A stretch of DNA of 40,954 nucleotides from an uncultured Eubacteriales bacterium (GCA_934394855.1 CAKRRH010000016.1:1-40954); one strand, 5' to 3'. Counted from the stretch's first letter, positions 1-7,956 are shown. The notes: a model not told the origin generated them from the sequence alone. A program made the numbers and translations.

Positions 1-4
1 CATA

Positions 5-62
5 AAGGGGCGCTGCCCCTTAAACCCCGTCGCCTTTTGAAAAAGTCGGGCGAAAACTTCAT
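5..62. repeat. Intergenic hairpin repeat at the window edge
   Basis: Positions 5-21 form a perfect short hairpin, AAGGGGC-gct-GCCCCTT. It is followed by a second dyad within about 27-52 (CGCC...GGGCG around CTTTTGAAAAAG). The 10-mer AAAACTTCAT at 53-62 recurs at 40796-40805 beside the hairpins at the other end of the window. This resembles the dispersed intergenic hairpin elements of Clostridia. It could also contribute to ending the exporter transcript, but no clean U-tract is visible. Confidence 0.45.
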
Positions 63-99
63 TTATTATATGGCTTTTTATTTAGCCGTATTTTAGCAA

Positions 100-948
100 T
101 TATATTGCTATTCCGATTAGGTCAACGATTAGTCCCGAAAAGGCGCCTATCAGATATAACACTGCCAAGATTGCAACATTTTGCTTCATTGGGCGGTTGA
201 CTCTGAACAATATGAGCACTCCGACGCCGCAGCTTGTAAGCAGACCGGAAAGCACCGAGCCAAATGAGATCGCGCCTGAGATATATAGCTCGGTGATTGC
301 GACGGACGCTGCACAATTCGGTATCAAACCGACGAGGCTTGCGATAAACGGCGCAAATAATGTATCCTTTAACATGATTTTGGAGAAATTGTCTTCGCCG
401 AGATAATGGATTGCGATGCCGAGCACGAGGTTGACGATCAAGATGAACAGCGCAATTTTGAGCGTATGCTTGATTGCCGAACGGAAAATTCCGTGTTCGC
501 AATGGCAATGCTCCATTTCACAAAAATCCTTGATGTTTTCGTCGTCCTCACGGTGCCGCAGATGCATTATAAGGTCGATCACAAAGCCGACGATAATTCC
601 GATTATGACTTTTATCAGGACGATTATCAGACCTTTGCCGATGGTGTCGGGGCGTGAGAGCATTATCAGCAGCATTTCGTCGGAGGTTGACAAATAGACC
701 GCAATCAGCGTGCCGAGCGTGATAATTCGTGTGGCATAGAGGTTAGAAGCCATTGCCGAAAAGCCGCATTGCGGAAATGCGCCGAGTGCGCTTCCGATCA
801 CAGGGCCGAGTCTGCCTGCTTTTTTGATAATTCGGTGAGTTTTTGCGGAATATTTATGCTCAATGTATTCGAGCAATAAAAACGCCGCAAACAAAAACGG
901 AATTACCTTGAGTGTGTCAAGCAAGCCGTCGATTATTACATCAAGCAT
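100..948 (-). CDS. Putative metal exporter (ArsP_2-like 10-TM family)
   Basis: A polytopic inner-membrane protein of 282 residues that resembles the putative heavy-metal exporter family often labelled 'putative manganese transporter'. The two halves repeat each other: residues about 47-90 carry ALGAFPQCGFSAMASNLY and residues about 198-240 carry VGLIPNCAASVAITELY, each with a P-[QN]-C core followed by similar hydrophobic stretches. Between them a hydrophilic loop (residues 130-153) holds a Cys/His cluster, CEMEHCHCEHG, that could bind a soft or transition metal. The ATG follows directly on the TAA of the upstream Fur-family gene, so the two are cotranscribed and probably translationally coupled. 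The exporter role is family-based and the metal (Mn, Fe, Zn or other) cannot be read from sequence. A permease importing a metal is a less likely alternative. Confidence 0.72.
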   Translation of the reverse strand: MLDVIIDGLLDTLKVIPFLFAAFLLLEYIEHKYSAKTHRIIKKAGRLGPVIGSALGAFPQCGFSAMASNLYATRIITLGTLIAVYLSTSDEMLLIMLSRPDTIGKGLIIVLIKVIIGIIVGFVIDLIMHLRHREDDENIKDFCEMEHCHCEHGIFRSAIKHTLKIALFILIVNLVLGIAIHYLGEDNFSKIMLKDTLFAPFIASLVGLIPNCAASVAITELYISGAISFGSVLSGLLTSCGVGVLILFRVNRPMKQNVAILAVLYLIGAFSGLIVDLIGIAI

Positions 949-1359
949 TTATGATTCCTCCTTTTTGCATTTATCGCAAATGCCGTAAAGCGTGGTTTTG
1001 GTCATGTCTACCGTGAAATTATGGTGCTTTTCAAAATGACGCAAAAATTCGTCCACCTCGGTGCATTGCGTATGAAACAGCTTGCCGCATTTTTCACAGA
1101 CAAGGTGATAATGCCGTGAGCATGAATCGGATTTTAGCTGAAAACAGCACGGACTTTTTTCGCCGACGGTATATTTAAGAAGCTTACCCTCGTCGCAAAG
1201 TGCGTCAAGATGACGATAGACGGTCGTTCTTCCGACATTTTTGCCGCCCTTTTGGAGCAACAAATATATATCGTCTGCGCTCATGTGATAATCGCTGTTT
1301 TGTTTTAAGCACTCGATTATTATATCTCGTTGTTTTGTATTATATTTTCTTTCTGCCAT
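949..1359 (-). CDS. Fur-family metal-responsive regulator
   Basis: A 136-residue DNA-binding repressor of the Fur/Zur/PerR superfamily. An N-terminal winged helix (YHMSADDIYLLL... then VGRTTVYRHLDAL, residues about 24-55) precedes a dimerisation and metal-binding half. The latter has the HYHLVCEKCGKLFH segment, an HH pair (EKHHNFTV) and a terminal CDKC, which together give the two CxxC pairs of the structural zinc site. Length is normal for the family. It is first in a two-gene unit with the exporter, behind a promoter whose -10 abuts a 31-bp palindrome, so autoregulation by metal is the obvious reading. Whether it senses Fe, Zn, Mn or peroxide is not decidable here. Fur proteins usually control uptake, so pairing with an exporter is notable. 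Confidence 0.88.
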   Translation of the reverse strand: MAERKYNTKQRDIIIECLKQNSDYHMSADDIYLLLQKGGKNVGRTTVYRHLDALCDEGKLLKYTVGEKSPCCFQLKSDSCSRHYHLVCEKCGKLFHTQCTEVDEFLRHFEKHHNFTVDMTKTTLYGICDKCKKEES

Positions 1360-1373
1360 AATTTATGCCTTCT

Positions 1374-1404
1374 AAATATGAATTTGAAATTCAATTTCAT
1401 ATTT
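1374..1404. promoter_or_regulatory. Fur-type operator palindrome
   Basis: A 31-bp palindrome with one mismatched pair, centred at 1389. Its core is TTGAAATTCAA, flanked by AAATATGAA and TTCATATTT. It starts inside the -10 hexamer (1401-1406) of the fur promoter and runs over the transcription start, an ideal repression position. The A/T-rich dyad resembles Fur/PerR/Zur boxes in layout, but the exact consensus differs from the classic ones. Confidence 0.7.
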
Positions 1405-1429
1405 TAGCACAACAAAAAACATCTGTCAA
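1401..1429 (-). promoter_or_regulatory. Promoter of the fur-exporter operon
   Basis: On the minus strand, TTGACA (1429-1424), a 17-base spacer and TAAAAT (1406-1401) form a near-consensus sigma-A promoter. The -35 lies in the distal stem arm of the upstream gene's terminator, and the -10 touches the operator palindrome. Confidence 0.82.
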
Positions 1430-1460
1430 GCATAAATTGATAGTAAATGACAGATGTTTT
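1411..1460 (-). terminator. Terminator of the exonuclease gene, overlapping the fur promoter
   Basis: A 13-bp perfect stem (1448-1460 with 1416-1428, arms AAAACATCTGTCA and complement) has a 19-base loop. On the minus strand it runs into a TTTTTTG tract, 12 bases after the exonuclease stop. The same arm supplies the TTGACA of the next promoter. Confidence 0.8.
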
Positions 1461-1472
1461 GATTTAATAATG

Positions 1473-2357
1473 TTATTTTGTTGTTTTTGGTTCGATTTTC
1501 TTTTCTTCGGGAATGATCTCACGCAGCTTTTTCTTTGATTCAACGCTGTCATACAGCATACGAATCTTGATTTGAAGCATGAACTTGCGTTTGCATTTAT
1601 CGCAGGACATCATCAGCAAAAATCCCGAATATTTCTGAATTGCTTTGCCGAGCGGACGAAGCGGCTTTCTGCAATAGGGGCAATTTGCCGAGAACAAACG
1701 GCGGTCAACATTTTTGTCGTTGATGTCGGTGATATAATGCGGCTTGTAGGTCATTCGTTTATAATAATCTTTGCCCGATGTGTCGTTTACATAGCCCATG
1801 AGCGCCTTTTCGCTGTATGTTTTGCGAAACAGCTCAGCGCATACTCTTGAATCATCTTCTGCACGGTGCATACTGAAATTATCTGTATTTATCCCGAAAT
1901 TTTCCGCCGCATTTTTGAGCGACACCTGGTTGTGGTCATGCCGTTCAATCATTCTTGTGACAAATTTCTGCATATCGAAATATTGCTTGATAAATCCGAT
2001 TCTGTCCTTATTGAAATGAGCATGATAGTTTTCGAGCAGCACAAAAAGGTCGGTGTTTGACCATGACGAAAAAATACACTCAACATCATCCGAAAAGCAC
2101 CATTTTTTGAAATCGTCAAGCGCATCTGCAAAATGGGGCGCACCTTTTAGCTGAATGTCGGTGATGTTGGTCAGCTTTTTTACATGAGAGTTGAGCTTTT
2201 GGGTGATGGCAGGGTAGATGAAGGTTGAAAACGAGTCGATCTCGGTTAACGAATCATCAAGCTTGACAGCGCCGATTTCGATGATTTCATTAAGGTTACT
2301 GTTATCAAGCCTGTTTTTTCCGCTGTTAAATTCAAGGTCGAATAAAATATATTTCAA
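1473..2357 (-). CDS. DnaQ-fold 3'-5' exonuclease family protein
   Basis: A DEDD-superfamily exonuclease domain fills the first ~185 residues. It has ExoI DxE in YILFDLEFNS, a central region with FVTRMIERHD and a late MHRAEDDSRVCAELF segment in which H and D fit the DEDDh-type ExoIII motif. A C-terminal ~90-residue part carries a Cys4-type zinc ribbon (CPYC...CDKC). Substrate (RNA or DNA) is unknown. The reading frame continues to a TTG at 2372, but the TTG at 2357 is preferred because AGGTG lies 6-7 bases upstream and it gives the natural beginning M-K-Y-I-L-F-D. It is single, divergent from rpmE, with its own promoter and terminator. Confidence 0.78.
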   Translation of the reverse strand: MKYILFDLEFNSGKNRLDNSNLNEIIEIGAVKLDDSLTEIDSFSTFIYPAITQKLNSHVKKLTNITDIQLKGAPHFADALDDFKKWCFSDDVECIFSSWSNTDLFVLLENYHAHFNKDRIGFIKQYFDMQKFVTRMIERHDHNQVSLKNAAENFGINTDNFSMHRAEDDSRVCAELFRKTYSEKALMGYVNDTSGKDYYKRMTYKPHYITDINDKNVDRRLFSANCPYCRKPLRPLGKAIQKYSGFLLMMSCDKCKRKFMLQIKIRMLYDSVESKKKLREIIPEEKKIEPKTTK

Positions 2358-2393
2358 ACACAACACCTGCAATTATTACAATTATATAATAAG

Positions 2394-2422
2394 AGTATAT
2401 CTTATTTTCAACCGATTTGCAA
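2394..2422 (-). promoter_or_regulatory. Promoter of the exonuclease gene
   Basis: Minus-strand TTGCAA (2422-2417), a 17-base spacer and TATACT (2399-2394), about 37 bases before the TTG start. Confidence 0.6.
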
Positions 2423-2471
2423 CGAGTTTTGTAAATTATGAAAAAAATTTACGCTAATTGCAAAAAAATAC

Positions 2472-2500
2472 TTGCATTTAAAAGGTTTTTGTGCTAATAT
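2472..2500 (+). promoter_or_regulatory. Promoter of rpmE
   Basis: TTGCAT (2472-2477), a 17-base spacer and TAATAT (2495-2500). The 5' leader is about 70 bases before the ATG at 2578. A GGAAAGGA ribosome-binding site is visible around 2561-2569. No zinc-repressor box is evident. Confidence 0.6.
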
Positions 2501-2577
2501 AATTTATGTTGCTTAATGGGACATTTGGTTCCATGTTTAAAAATTGCAAATTATCTTAACGGAAAGGATTGATATAA

Positions 2578-2781
2578 ATGAAGCAGGGTATTCATCCCGA
2601 TTACGATGTTTGCGTTGTAAAATGCGCATGTGGTAATGAATTTGAAACAAAATCTACCAAAAAGGAACTGCGTGTTGACATTTGCTCAAAGTGCCATCCG
2701 TTCTTTACAGGCAAGCAGAAGCTGGTTGATACAGGCGGACGAGTTGACCGTTTCAACAAGCGTTTCAATGCTGCGAAATAA
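2578..2781 (+). CDS. rpmE: 50S ribosomal protein L31 (zinc-binding type)
   Basis: A 67-residue L31 of the Cys-containing (C+) type: CVVKCACGNEF near residues 12-22 and DICSKCHPFFTGKQK near residues 35-48 supply the zinc ligands. The GRVDRFNKRF ending is typical. It joins the large subunit near the central protuberance and acts as a zinc reservoir in other bacteria. It is monocistronic, between a promoter at 2472-2500 and a weak hairpin at 2804-2837. No zinc-free paralogue lies in the window. Confidence 0.96.
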   Translation: MKQGIHPDYDVCVVKCACGNEFETKSTKKELRVDICSKCHPFFTGKQKLVDTGGRVDRFNKRFNAAK

Positions 2782-2803
2782 TTTTTATTTCAATTCAAAA
2801 CTT

Positions 2804-2837
2804 ACCGCAATCGCCAGTTTTTGACGGTTGCGGTTTT
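2804..2837 (+). terminator. Probable rpmE terminator
   Basis: A ~10-bp stem (ACCGCAATCG with CGGTTGCGGT, one wobble) is followed by TTTT. Its descending arm includes TTGCGG, which with TATATT at 2851-2856 (17-base spacer) could be the yigZ promoter. Confidence 0.55.
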
Positions 2838-2882
2838 AGCGTTATATGAATATATTTTTTTGGCTTTGTCAGGTGTGAAAAT

Positions 2883-3521
2883 ATGGCGGAAATTAATGAA
2901 TATATTACGGTTGAAAAGCAAGGATGCGATGAATTTGTCGAAAAAAAGTCAAGATTTATCGGCTACTGTGCGCCTGTTAAAACGGCGGACGAGGCAATGG
3001 AGTTTGTGAAGTCCGTCAAGAAAAAGCATAATGATGCGCGGCATAATTGCTTTGCTTATTCGCTTTGTGACGGCTCGGTGAGATATTCCGATGACGGTGA
3101 GCCTCAGGGAACTGCCGGTCAGCCGATTTTGGAGGTGCTGACAAGGTCGGGAGTGACCGACTGCGTTGTGGTTGTGACACGATATTTCGGAGGCATTTTG
3201 CTCGGCACGGGCGGACTCAGCCGTGCATATACAAACGGTGCGAAAATCGGCATTAACGCCGCAAATCCGATTGCGATGACAAAGGTGAAATGTTGTGAGC
3301 TGACGGTGGATTATTCGCTTTACGGCTCGCTTGGCGTCATTAACTCAAAGCACGGCGTTATCGTTGAAAACAGCGATTTTACCGACAGCGTAACGCTTAA
3401 CATTATGATTTCACCCGAAAAATTTGATGATTTTAGTGCCGATATTCGGGAATTGTCAGCCGGAAAGGTTGAAATTATCGAAAAAGGTGAGAGATTTATC
3501 AAAAAAACTTGTCAAATATAA
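2883..3521 (+). CDS. yigZ: YigZ/IMPACT family protein
   Basis: A 212-residue UPF0029 protein. The N-terminal IMPACT domain shows KSRFIGYCAPVKTADEA, the HNCFAYSL segment, SDDGEPQGTAGQPIL and VVVTRYFGGILLGTGGLSRAY. A C-terminal ferredoxin-like YigZ domain covers roughly residues 140-205. The eukaryotic homologue modulates Gcn2 signalling; the bacterial role is not settled (translation or nucleic-acid binding is suggested). The start follows AGGTG with seven bases between. It stands alone just before dgt. Confidence 0.93.
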   Translation: MAEINEYITVEKQGCDEFVEKKSRFIGYCAPVKTADEAMEFVKSVKKKHNDARHNCFAYSLCDGSVRYSDDGEPQGTAGQPILEVLTRSGVTDCVVVVTRYFGGILLGTGGLSRAYTNGAKIGINAANPIAMTKVKCCELTVDYSLYGSLGVINSKHGVIVENSDFTDSVTLNIMISPEKFDDFSADIRELSAGKVEIIEKGERFIKKTCQI

Positions 3522-3592
3522 AGGGAAAACCTCTTTTTTGTCGAATATATTATATATAGAGAGATTAAATTTAGGGGCAGGTGTTTTGGATA

Positions 3593-4603
3593 ATGATGTC
3601 GGGTAACGGTTCAATCAGAGAACGAAGCGAACAAATCGAAATTGAAACATTGGGCAAAAATGCGGCGCTTGCACGGTTCAGCAAGGGCAGAGAGCGTTTT
3701 GAAGAAAAATGTCCGATAAGAACGGATTTTCAGCGTGACCGTGACAGAATTATTCATTGCACATCGTTTCGGCGGCTGAAACATAAAACGCAGGTTTTCA
3801 TTTCACCCGAAGGCGATCACTATCGTACCCGACTTACCCACACGCTCGAAGTGTCGCAAATCGCACGCTCGATTGCAAGGGCACTAAGACTTAATGAAGA
3901 CCTCACAGAAGCGATTGCACTCGGTCATGATCTCGGTCACACGCCGTTCGGTCATGAGGGCGAGCGAGCGCTTGACGAAATGCTTGAAGGTGGATTTAAG
4001 CATTATGAGCAAAGCCTTCGTGTTGTGGACAAGCTTGAAAAACAGGGTCGTGGGCTTAATCTTACCTATGAAGTCAGAAACGGAATTTTGTGTCATACAA
4101 ACCGCAACGCCGACACATTAGAGGGCAGAATCGTAAAATTCGCCGACAGGATCGCATATATGAATCATGACATTGACGATTCGATCAAAGCCGGAATCAT
4201 GACGGAAGAGGATTTGCCGATCGAGATTCGCAAGGGGCTTGGCGACAGCAAATCAAAGCGAATCAATTCGCTTGTAATGGCGATCGTAAACGCAGGCTCT
4301 GACGATATTAAAATGCTAGAGCCGTGCTATTCGCTCTATGAAGAGCTGCATAAATTCATGTTCCGCTCGGTCTACACTAATCCGATTGCAAAAGGTGAGG
4401 AGCACAAGGCAAATACACTCATCAAAACGCTGTTTGAACATTTTGAGAAAAATCCCGACAAGCTCCCCGGTATTTATAAAGATATATATGAAAAAGAGGG
4501 AGCGGCGAGAGCGGCGGCTGATTATGTTGCAGGAATGAGCGATCATTTTGCGGTTATGACATTTGAAGATATTTATGTTCCAAAGTCCTGGATGGTACTT
4601 TGA
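3593..4603 (+). CDS. dgt: Deoxyguanosinetriphosphate triphosphohydrolase-like HD protein
   Basis: A cytosolic HD-domain dNTP triphosphohydrolase that converts dGTP, or dNTPs, to the nucleoside and triphosphate. The metal ligands are visible: H in TRLTHTLEVSQ (about residue 83), HD in ALGHDLGHTPFGHEGE (about 110), and D in KFADRIAYMNHD (about 187). The shorter ~335-residue form matches the type 2 subfamily in Firmicutes. The frame is open from a GTG at 3581, but GGGGCAGG sits right against it, so ATG 3593 (or 3596) is chosen. It is followed by dnaG and rpoD, the conserved macromolecular-synthesis arrangement of Clostridia. Confidence 0.92.
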   Translation: MMSGNGSIRERSEQIEIETLGKNAALARFSKGRERFEEKCPIRTDFQRDRDRIIHCTSFRRLKHKTQVFISPEGDHYRTRLTHTLEVSQIARSIARALRLNEDLTEAIALGHDLGHTPFGHEGERALDEMLEGGFKHYEQSLRVVDKLEKQGRGLNLTYEVRNGILCHTNRNADTLEGRIVKFADRIAYMNHDIDDSIKAGIMTEEDLPIEIRKGLGDSKSKRINSLVMAIVNAGSDDIKMLEPCYSLYEELHKFMFRSVYTNPIAKGEEHKANTLIKTLFEHFEKNPDKLPGIYKDIYEKEGAARAAADYVAGMSDHFAVMTFEDIYVPKSWMVL

Positions 4604-4649
4604 TAGGACGCATATTTGATTATAACAGGCAATAATTTATGAAAGGCAG

Positions 4650-6413
4650 GTGAGCGGTATCAGACTCAGTGATGATTTTTTGTCGGAGCTTAGGTTTCGC
4701 AACCCGATCGACGAAGTGATTTCGGGATATGTCGATCTTAAAACATCGGGCAATACATATAAGGGATTATGCCCTTTTCATAACGAAAAAACGCCGTCTT
4801 TTACCGTTTATCCCGCAACCTCATCATACTATTGCTTTGGCTGTCAAAACGGCGGTGATGTGATTACATTTATCAGGCAGATCGAAAATCTCGATTATAT
4901 GGAGGCTGTGAAGCTGCTTGCGGACAGAGCGGGGCTTTCGATGCCCGAAGAGGGATATGACGATTCGGGTGAGCGGCTCAGAAAGCGGATTTATGCAATC
5001 AACCGTGAAACTGCGAGATTCTATCATGCCTGTCTTAAAGACCCGAAAATCGGCGCAAAAGGATACCGCTATTTTAAAGAACGAGGACTTACCGACGCAA
5101 CAATGACTCATTTCGGTTTGGGTTATGCACCCGACACCGGATTTGCGCTTTGCAATCATCTTAAAAAGTTAGGCTTTACCGACAATGAGCTGATAATCGC
5201 AAATGTTGCGGGGCGATCCAAAAAAGGTCATGTATATGACAGGTTCAGGGGCAAGATGATGTATCCGCTGATTGATTTGCGTGGAAATGTAATCGCATTC
5301 GGCGGCAGAAAGTTTCCCGGAGAAGAGGGCGGCAAATATATTAACACCTCCGACACTCCCGTATATAAAAAGAGCCGCAACCTCTATGCGCTCAATTTTG
5401 CAAAAAACGCAAAATCCGATTCGCTCATTTTGTGTGAGGGATACATGGATGTCATTGCGCTTCATCAAGCGGGCATAACCAATGCCGTGGCGGCTTTGGG
5501 CACTGCGTTTACAGAGGAAATGGCGTCGTTGCTTTCACGATATGCCAAAGAGATAATTGTTACGATGGACTCCGACGCCGCAGGTCAAAACGGCGCAAGG
5601 CGTGCGATAAACATACTCAACAAAACGGGACTTAGGGTTCGTGTTTTGCTGATCGAGGGCGGAAAAGACCCCGATGAATTTATCAAGGCATATGGCGCAG
5701 AGCGGTTTAAGATGAAGCTTGAGGGCGCTTCAAACGACATTGAGTTCAGGCTCATCTCGGCTAAGAATAAATATGACACAGACACAGACGACGGCAAACT
5801 GCAATATATTGACGAGGCGATAAACATTTTGGCTGATGTTTCAAACGACATTGCGGTGAATTTATATGCCGGAAATTTGTCAAGAGATTATGGTGTTGAC
5901 AAGCGTGTGATTTTATCACGAATCGCATCAAAGAAAAAAATCAAGCGTCGTGCGGATAATAAACAATTTGCCAAAAATGCGATAAAACCGCAGATTAAAA
6001 TGAATGAAGTAAATCCTGAGGCTCGACAGCACATCAGGGCGTCGATTGCCGAGGAGCGCATTTTGTCGATTATGATGAGAGATTTTTCGCTTGCGAAAAA
6101 GGCAATCTCAATTTTATCGGAAGATGATCTTGTGACAAATTTCAACAAAAAGCTGTTTTTATCGGTAAAATCAATGACCGAGGACGGCAAGGAATTTGAA
6201 ATTACTTCATTGAGCGGCGACTTTTCACCCGATGAAATGGGGAAAATATCGTCGATATATAATTCTGAGTTTTCAGGCGGCGAAGAGGTGCTTTTGGGGT
6301 GTGTTGACACGCTGAAGGACGAAAAATCAAAGCTTGACAATGTTGATACCAAAAACATGAGCGACGAGCAGTTCGGCGAGTTGTTCAGCAAAATCGGAAA
6401 GGATAAAAAGTAA
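4650..6413 (+). CDS. dnaG: DNA primase
   Basis: Synthesises RNA primers at the replication fork with DnaB helicase. The CHC2 zinc-binding domain has ligands C41, H44, C62 and C65 (CPFHNEKTPSF, YYCFGC). The TOPRIM catalytic core carries the Glu of LILCEGYMDVI (E263) and the DxD of VTMDSDAAG (D307, D309). The C-terminal ~150 residues would be the helicase-binding region. Length (587) is normal. The start is GTG, just after AAAGG. A four-codon frame ATG-AAA-GGC-AGG-TGA at 4638-4652 ends on that GTG (GTGA overlap), which could couple translation. It sits 46 bases after dgt and just before rpoD. Confidence 0.96.
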   Translation: MSGIRLSDDFLSELRFRNPIDEVISGYVDLKTSGNTYKGLCPFHNEKTPSFTVYPATSSYYCFGCQNGGDVITFIRQIENLDYMEAVKLLADRAGLSMPEEGYDDSGERLRKRIYAINRETARFYHACLKDPKIGAKGYRYFKERGLTDATMTHFGLGYAPDTGFALCNHLKKLGFTDNELIIANVAGRSKKGHVYDRFRGKMMYPLIDLRGNVIAFGGRKFPGEEGGKYINTSDTPVYKKSRNLYALNFAKNAKSDSLILCEGYMDVIALHQAGITNAVAALGTAFTEEMASLLSRYAKEIIVTMDSDAAGQNGARRAINILNKTGLRVRVLLIEGGKDPDEFIKAYGAERFKMKLEGASNDIEFRLISAKNKYDTDTDDGKLQYIDEAINILADVSNDIAVNLYAGNLSRDYGVDKRVILSRIASKKKIKRRADNKQFAKNAIKPQIKMNEVNPEARQHIRASIAEERILSIMMRDFSLAKKAISILSEDDLVTNFNKKLFLSVKSMTEDGKEFEITSLSGDFSPDEMGKISSIYNSEFSGGEEVLLGCVDTLKDEKSKLDNVDTKNMSDEQFGELFSKIGKDKK

Positions 6414-6444
6414 AGGAATATTTGCTTTGAAAGGAACTGATAAA

Positions 6445-7530
6445 ATGGCAGAGAAAAAAGGAAAAAACGCATTGCTTAGCGATGATGAAATCAGAAACGA
6501 GCTTCATGAATATGACGAAAACGAATCGTCGCTTGTGCATAATGAGATCGACGATTATGCGGAGGTGCCCGAACAGCTTGAGGATGAGCTGAAAGAGGTG
6601 CCGCTGCTTGATGTTGACGATTTTGAGTCGGAGCCAGATGAAAATGAGCTTGCCGAGATTGAAGCAGACGCAATCGACCCCGACGACATAAATGTTGACG
6701 ACATCTCGATCAACGATCCTGTTAAGATGTATCTTAAAGAGATCGGCCGTGTGCCGCTGCTTTCGAGCGATGAGGAAATTCAGCTTGCAGAGCGCATTTT
6801 GCAGGGCGACCAAAAGGCAAAAGAACGCTTAACTGAAGCTAACCTTCGTCTTGTAGTCAGCATTGCAAAGCGATATGTCGGAAGAGGAATGCATTTCCTT
6901 GACTTGATTCAGGAAGGTAATGTCGGTCTTATCAAAGCGGTAGAAAAATTTGACCATACAAAGGGATTTAAGTTTTCGACCTATGCGACATGGTGGATAA
7001 GACAGGCAATCACCCGTGCGATTGCCGACCAGGCAAGAACGATCCGAATCCCGGTTCATATGGTAGAAACAATTAACAAACTCAAAAAGGTTCAGAGCCA
7101 GTTGCTTCATGAAAACGGCAAAGAAGCAACTGAGGAGCAGATTGCCGAAGTAATGAATCTGCCCGTATCAAGAGTTCGTGAAATCATGAGAGTGGCTCAG
7201 GAGCCTGTTTCAATGGAAACGCCTATCGGTCCTGAGGAAGATTCAAGACTCATGGATTTCATTCGTGATGATGACGCATTAGCGCCCGATGACGCCGCAA
7301 TGAAAACGATCATCAACGAAGATATTGACGCTGTGCTTAAAACGCTCACCAAAAGGGAAGAGGATGTAATTCGTCTGAGATTCGGTTTGCTCGACGGAAG
7401 ATGTCATACGCTTGAAGAGGTCGGACTTGAGTTCAATGTTACCCGTGAGCGAATCCGTCAGATCGAAGCAAAAGCACTCAGAAAGCTTCGTCATCCGGTA
7501 AGAAGCAACAAGTTTAAGGACAGATTATAA
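6445..7530 (+). CDS. rpoD: RNA polymerase primary sigma factor (sigma A/70)
   Basis: Housekeeping sigma factor. After an acidic N-terminus (region 1.1-like, residues about 1-85) come region 1.2 (DPVKMYLKEIGRVPLL), region 2 (NLRLVVSIAKRYVGRGM, LDLIQEGNVGLIKAVEKFD, FSTYATWWIRQAI), region 3 and region 4 with the -35-reading helix-turn-helix (HTLEEVGLEFNVTRERIRQIEAKALRKLR). The frame is open from a TTG at 6427, but ATG 6445 has AAAGGA nine bases upstream. Its expected promoter class, TTGACA-17-TATAAT, is indeed abundant in this window. It ends one base before the next gene's start. Confidence 0.98.
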   Translation: MAEKKGKNALLSDDEIRNELHEYDENESSLVHNEIDDYAEVPEQLEDELKEVPLLDVDDFESEPDENELAEIEADAIDPDDINVDDISINDPVKMYLKEIGRVPLLSSDEEIQLAERILQGDQKAKERLTEANLRLVVSIAKRYVGRGMHFLDLIQEGNVGLIKAVEKFDHTKGFKFSTYATWWIRQAITRAIADQARTIRIPVHMVETINKLKKVQSQLLHENGKEATEEQIAEVMNLPVSRVREIMRVAQEPVSMETPIGPEEDSRLMDFIRDDDALAPDDAAMKTIINEDIDAVLKTLTKREEDVIRLRFGLLDGRCHTLEEVGLEFNVTRERIRQIEAKALRKLRHPVRSNKFKDRL

Positions 7531-7531
7531 T

Positions 7532-7948
7532 ATGCGTATCAGTTTGGAAGCGGACTATGCTATCCGCATTGTTCAGTGTCTTGCAAATGACGGCGCAAGA
7601 CTTGGGGCAAAAGAAATCTCTTCAAGAACGAGAGTCACCGAAAGATTTGCGCTGAAAATTCTGCACAAGCTTGTTGTGGCTGAAATCGTCAAATCATTTA
7701 AAGGCATCGGCGGCGGATATGAGCTTTGCCGTGATGCGTCGGACATCACGCTGAAACAAGTGATTGAGGTGATCGAGGGTCCGATCGTCATCAGCCGTTG
7801 CCAGCAGTCGGATTTTGATTGCTGTGACGATTGCCTTTGCTATTTTCATCATATTTTTGACGATGCGGCAAAGGATTTGGCTGACAGGTTCGACAAGGTG
7901 ACTTTTGCGCCGAAAAAATGCAACATGGGACGCAAAATAGTAAAATAA
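7532..7948 (+). CDS. Rrf2-family transcriptional regulator
   Basis: A 138-residue Rrf2 winged-helix protein: MRISLEADYAIRIVQCLA, the recognition region RVTERFALKILHKL and the GIGGGYEL wing are diagnostic. A C-terminal Cys cluster (ISRCQQSDFDCCDDCLCYFHH, residues about 90-110) is suitable for binding an Fe-S cluster, as in IscR/NsrR-type members, so a redox, NO or iron-sulfur signal is likely. The target is unknown because no isc/suf or cysteine genes are near. It begins one base after the rpoD stop with AAGGACAG inside the rpoD end as its ribosome-binding site, so it shares the sigma-factor transcript. Confidence 0.88.
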   Translation: MRISLEADYAIRIVQCLANDGARLGAKEISSRTRVTERFALKILHKLVVAEIVKSFKGIGGGYELCRDASDITLKQVIEVIEGPIVISRCQQSDFDCCDDCLCYFHHIFDDAAKDLADRFDKVTFAPKKCNMGRKIVK

Positions 7949-7956
7949 GCAAAATT

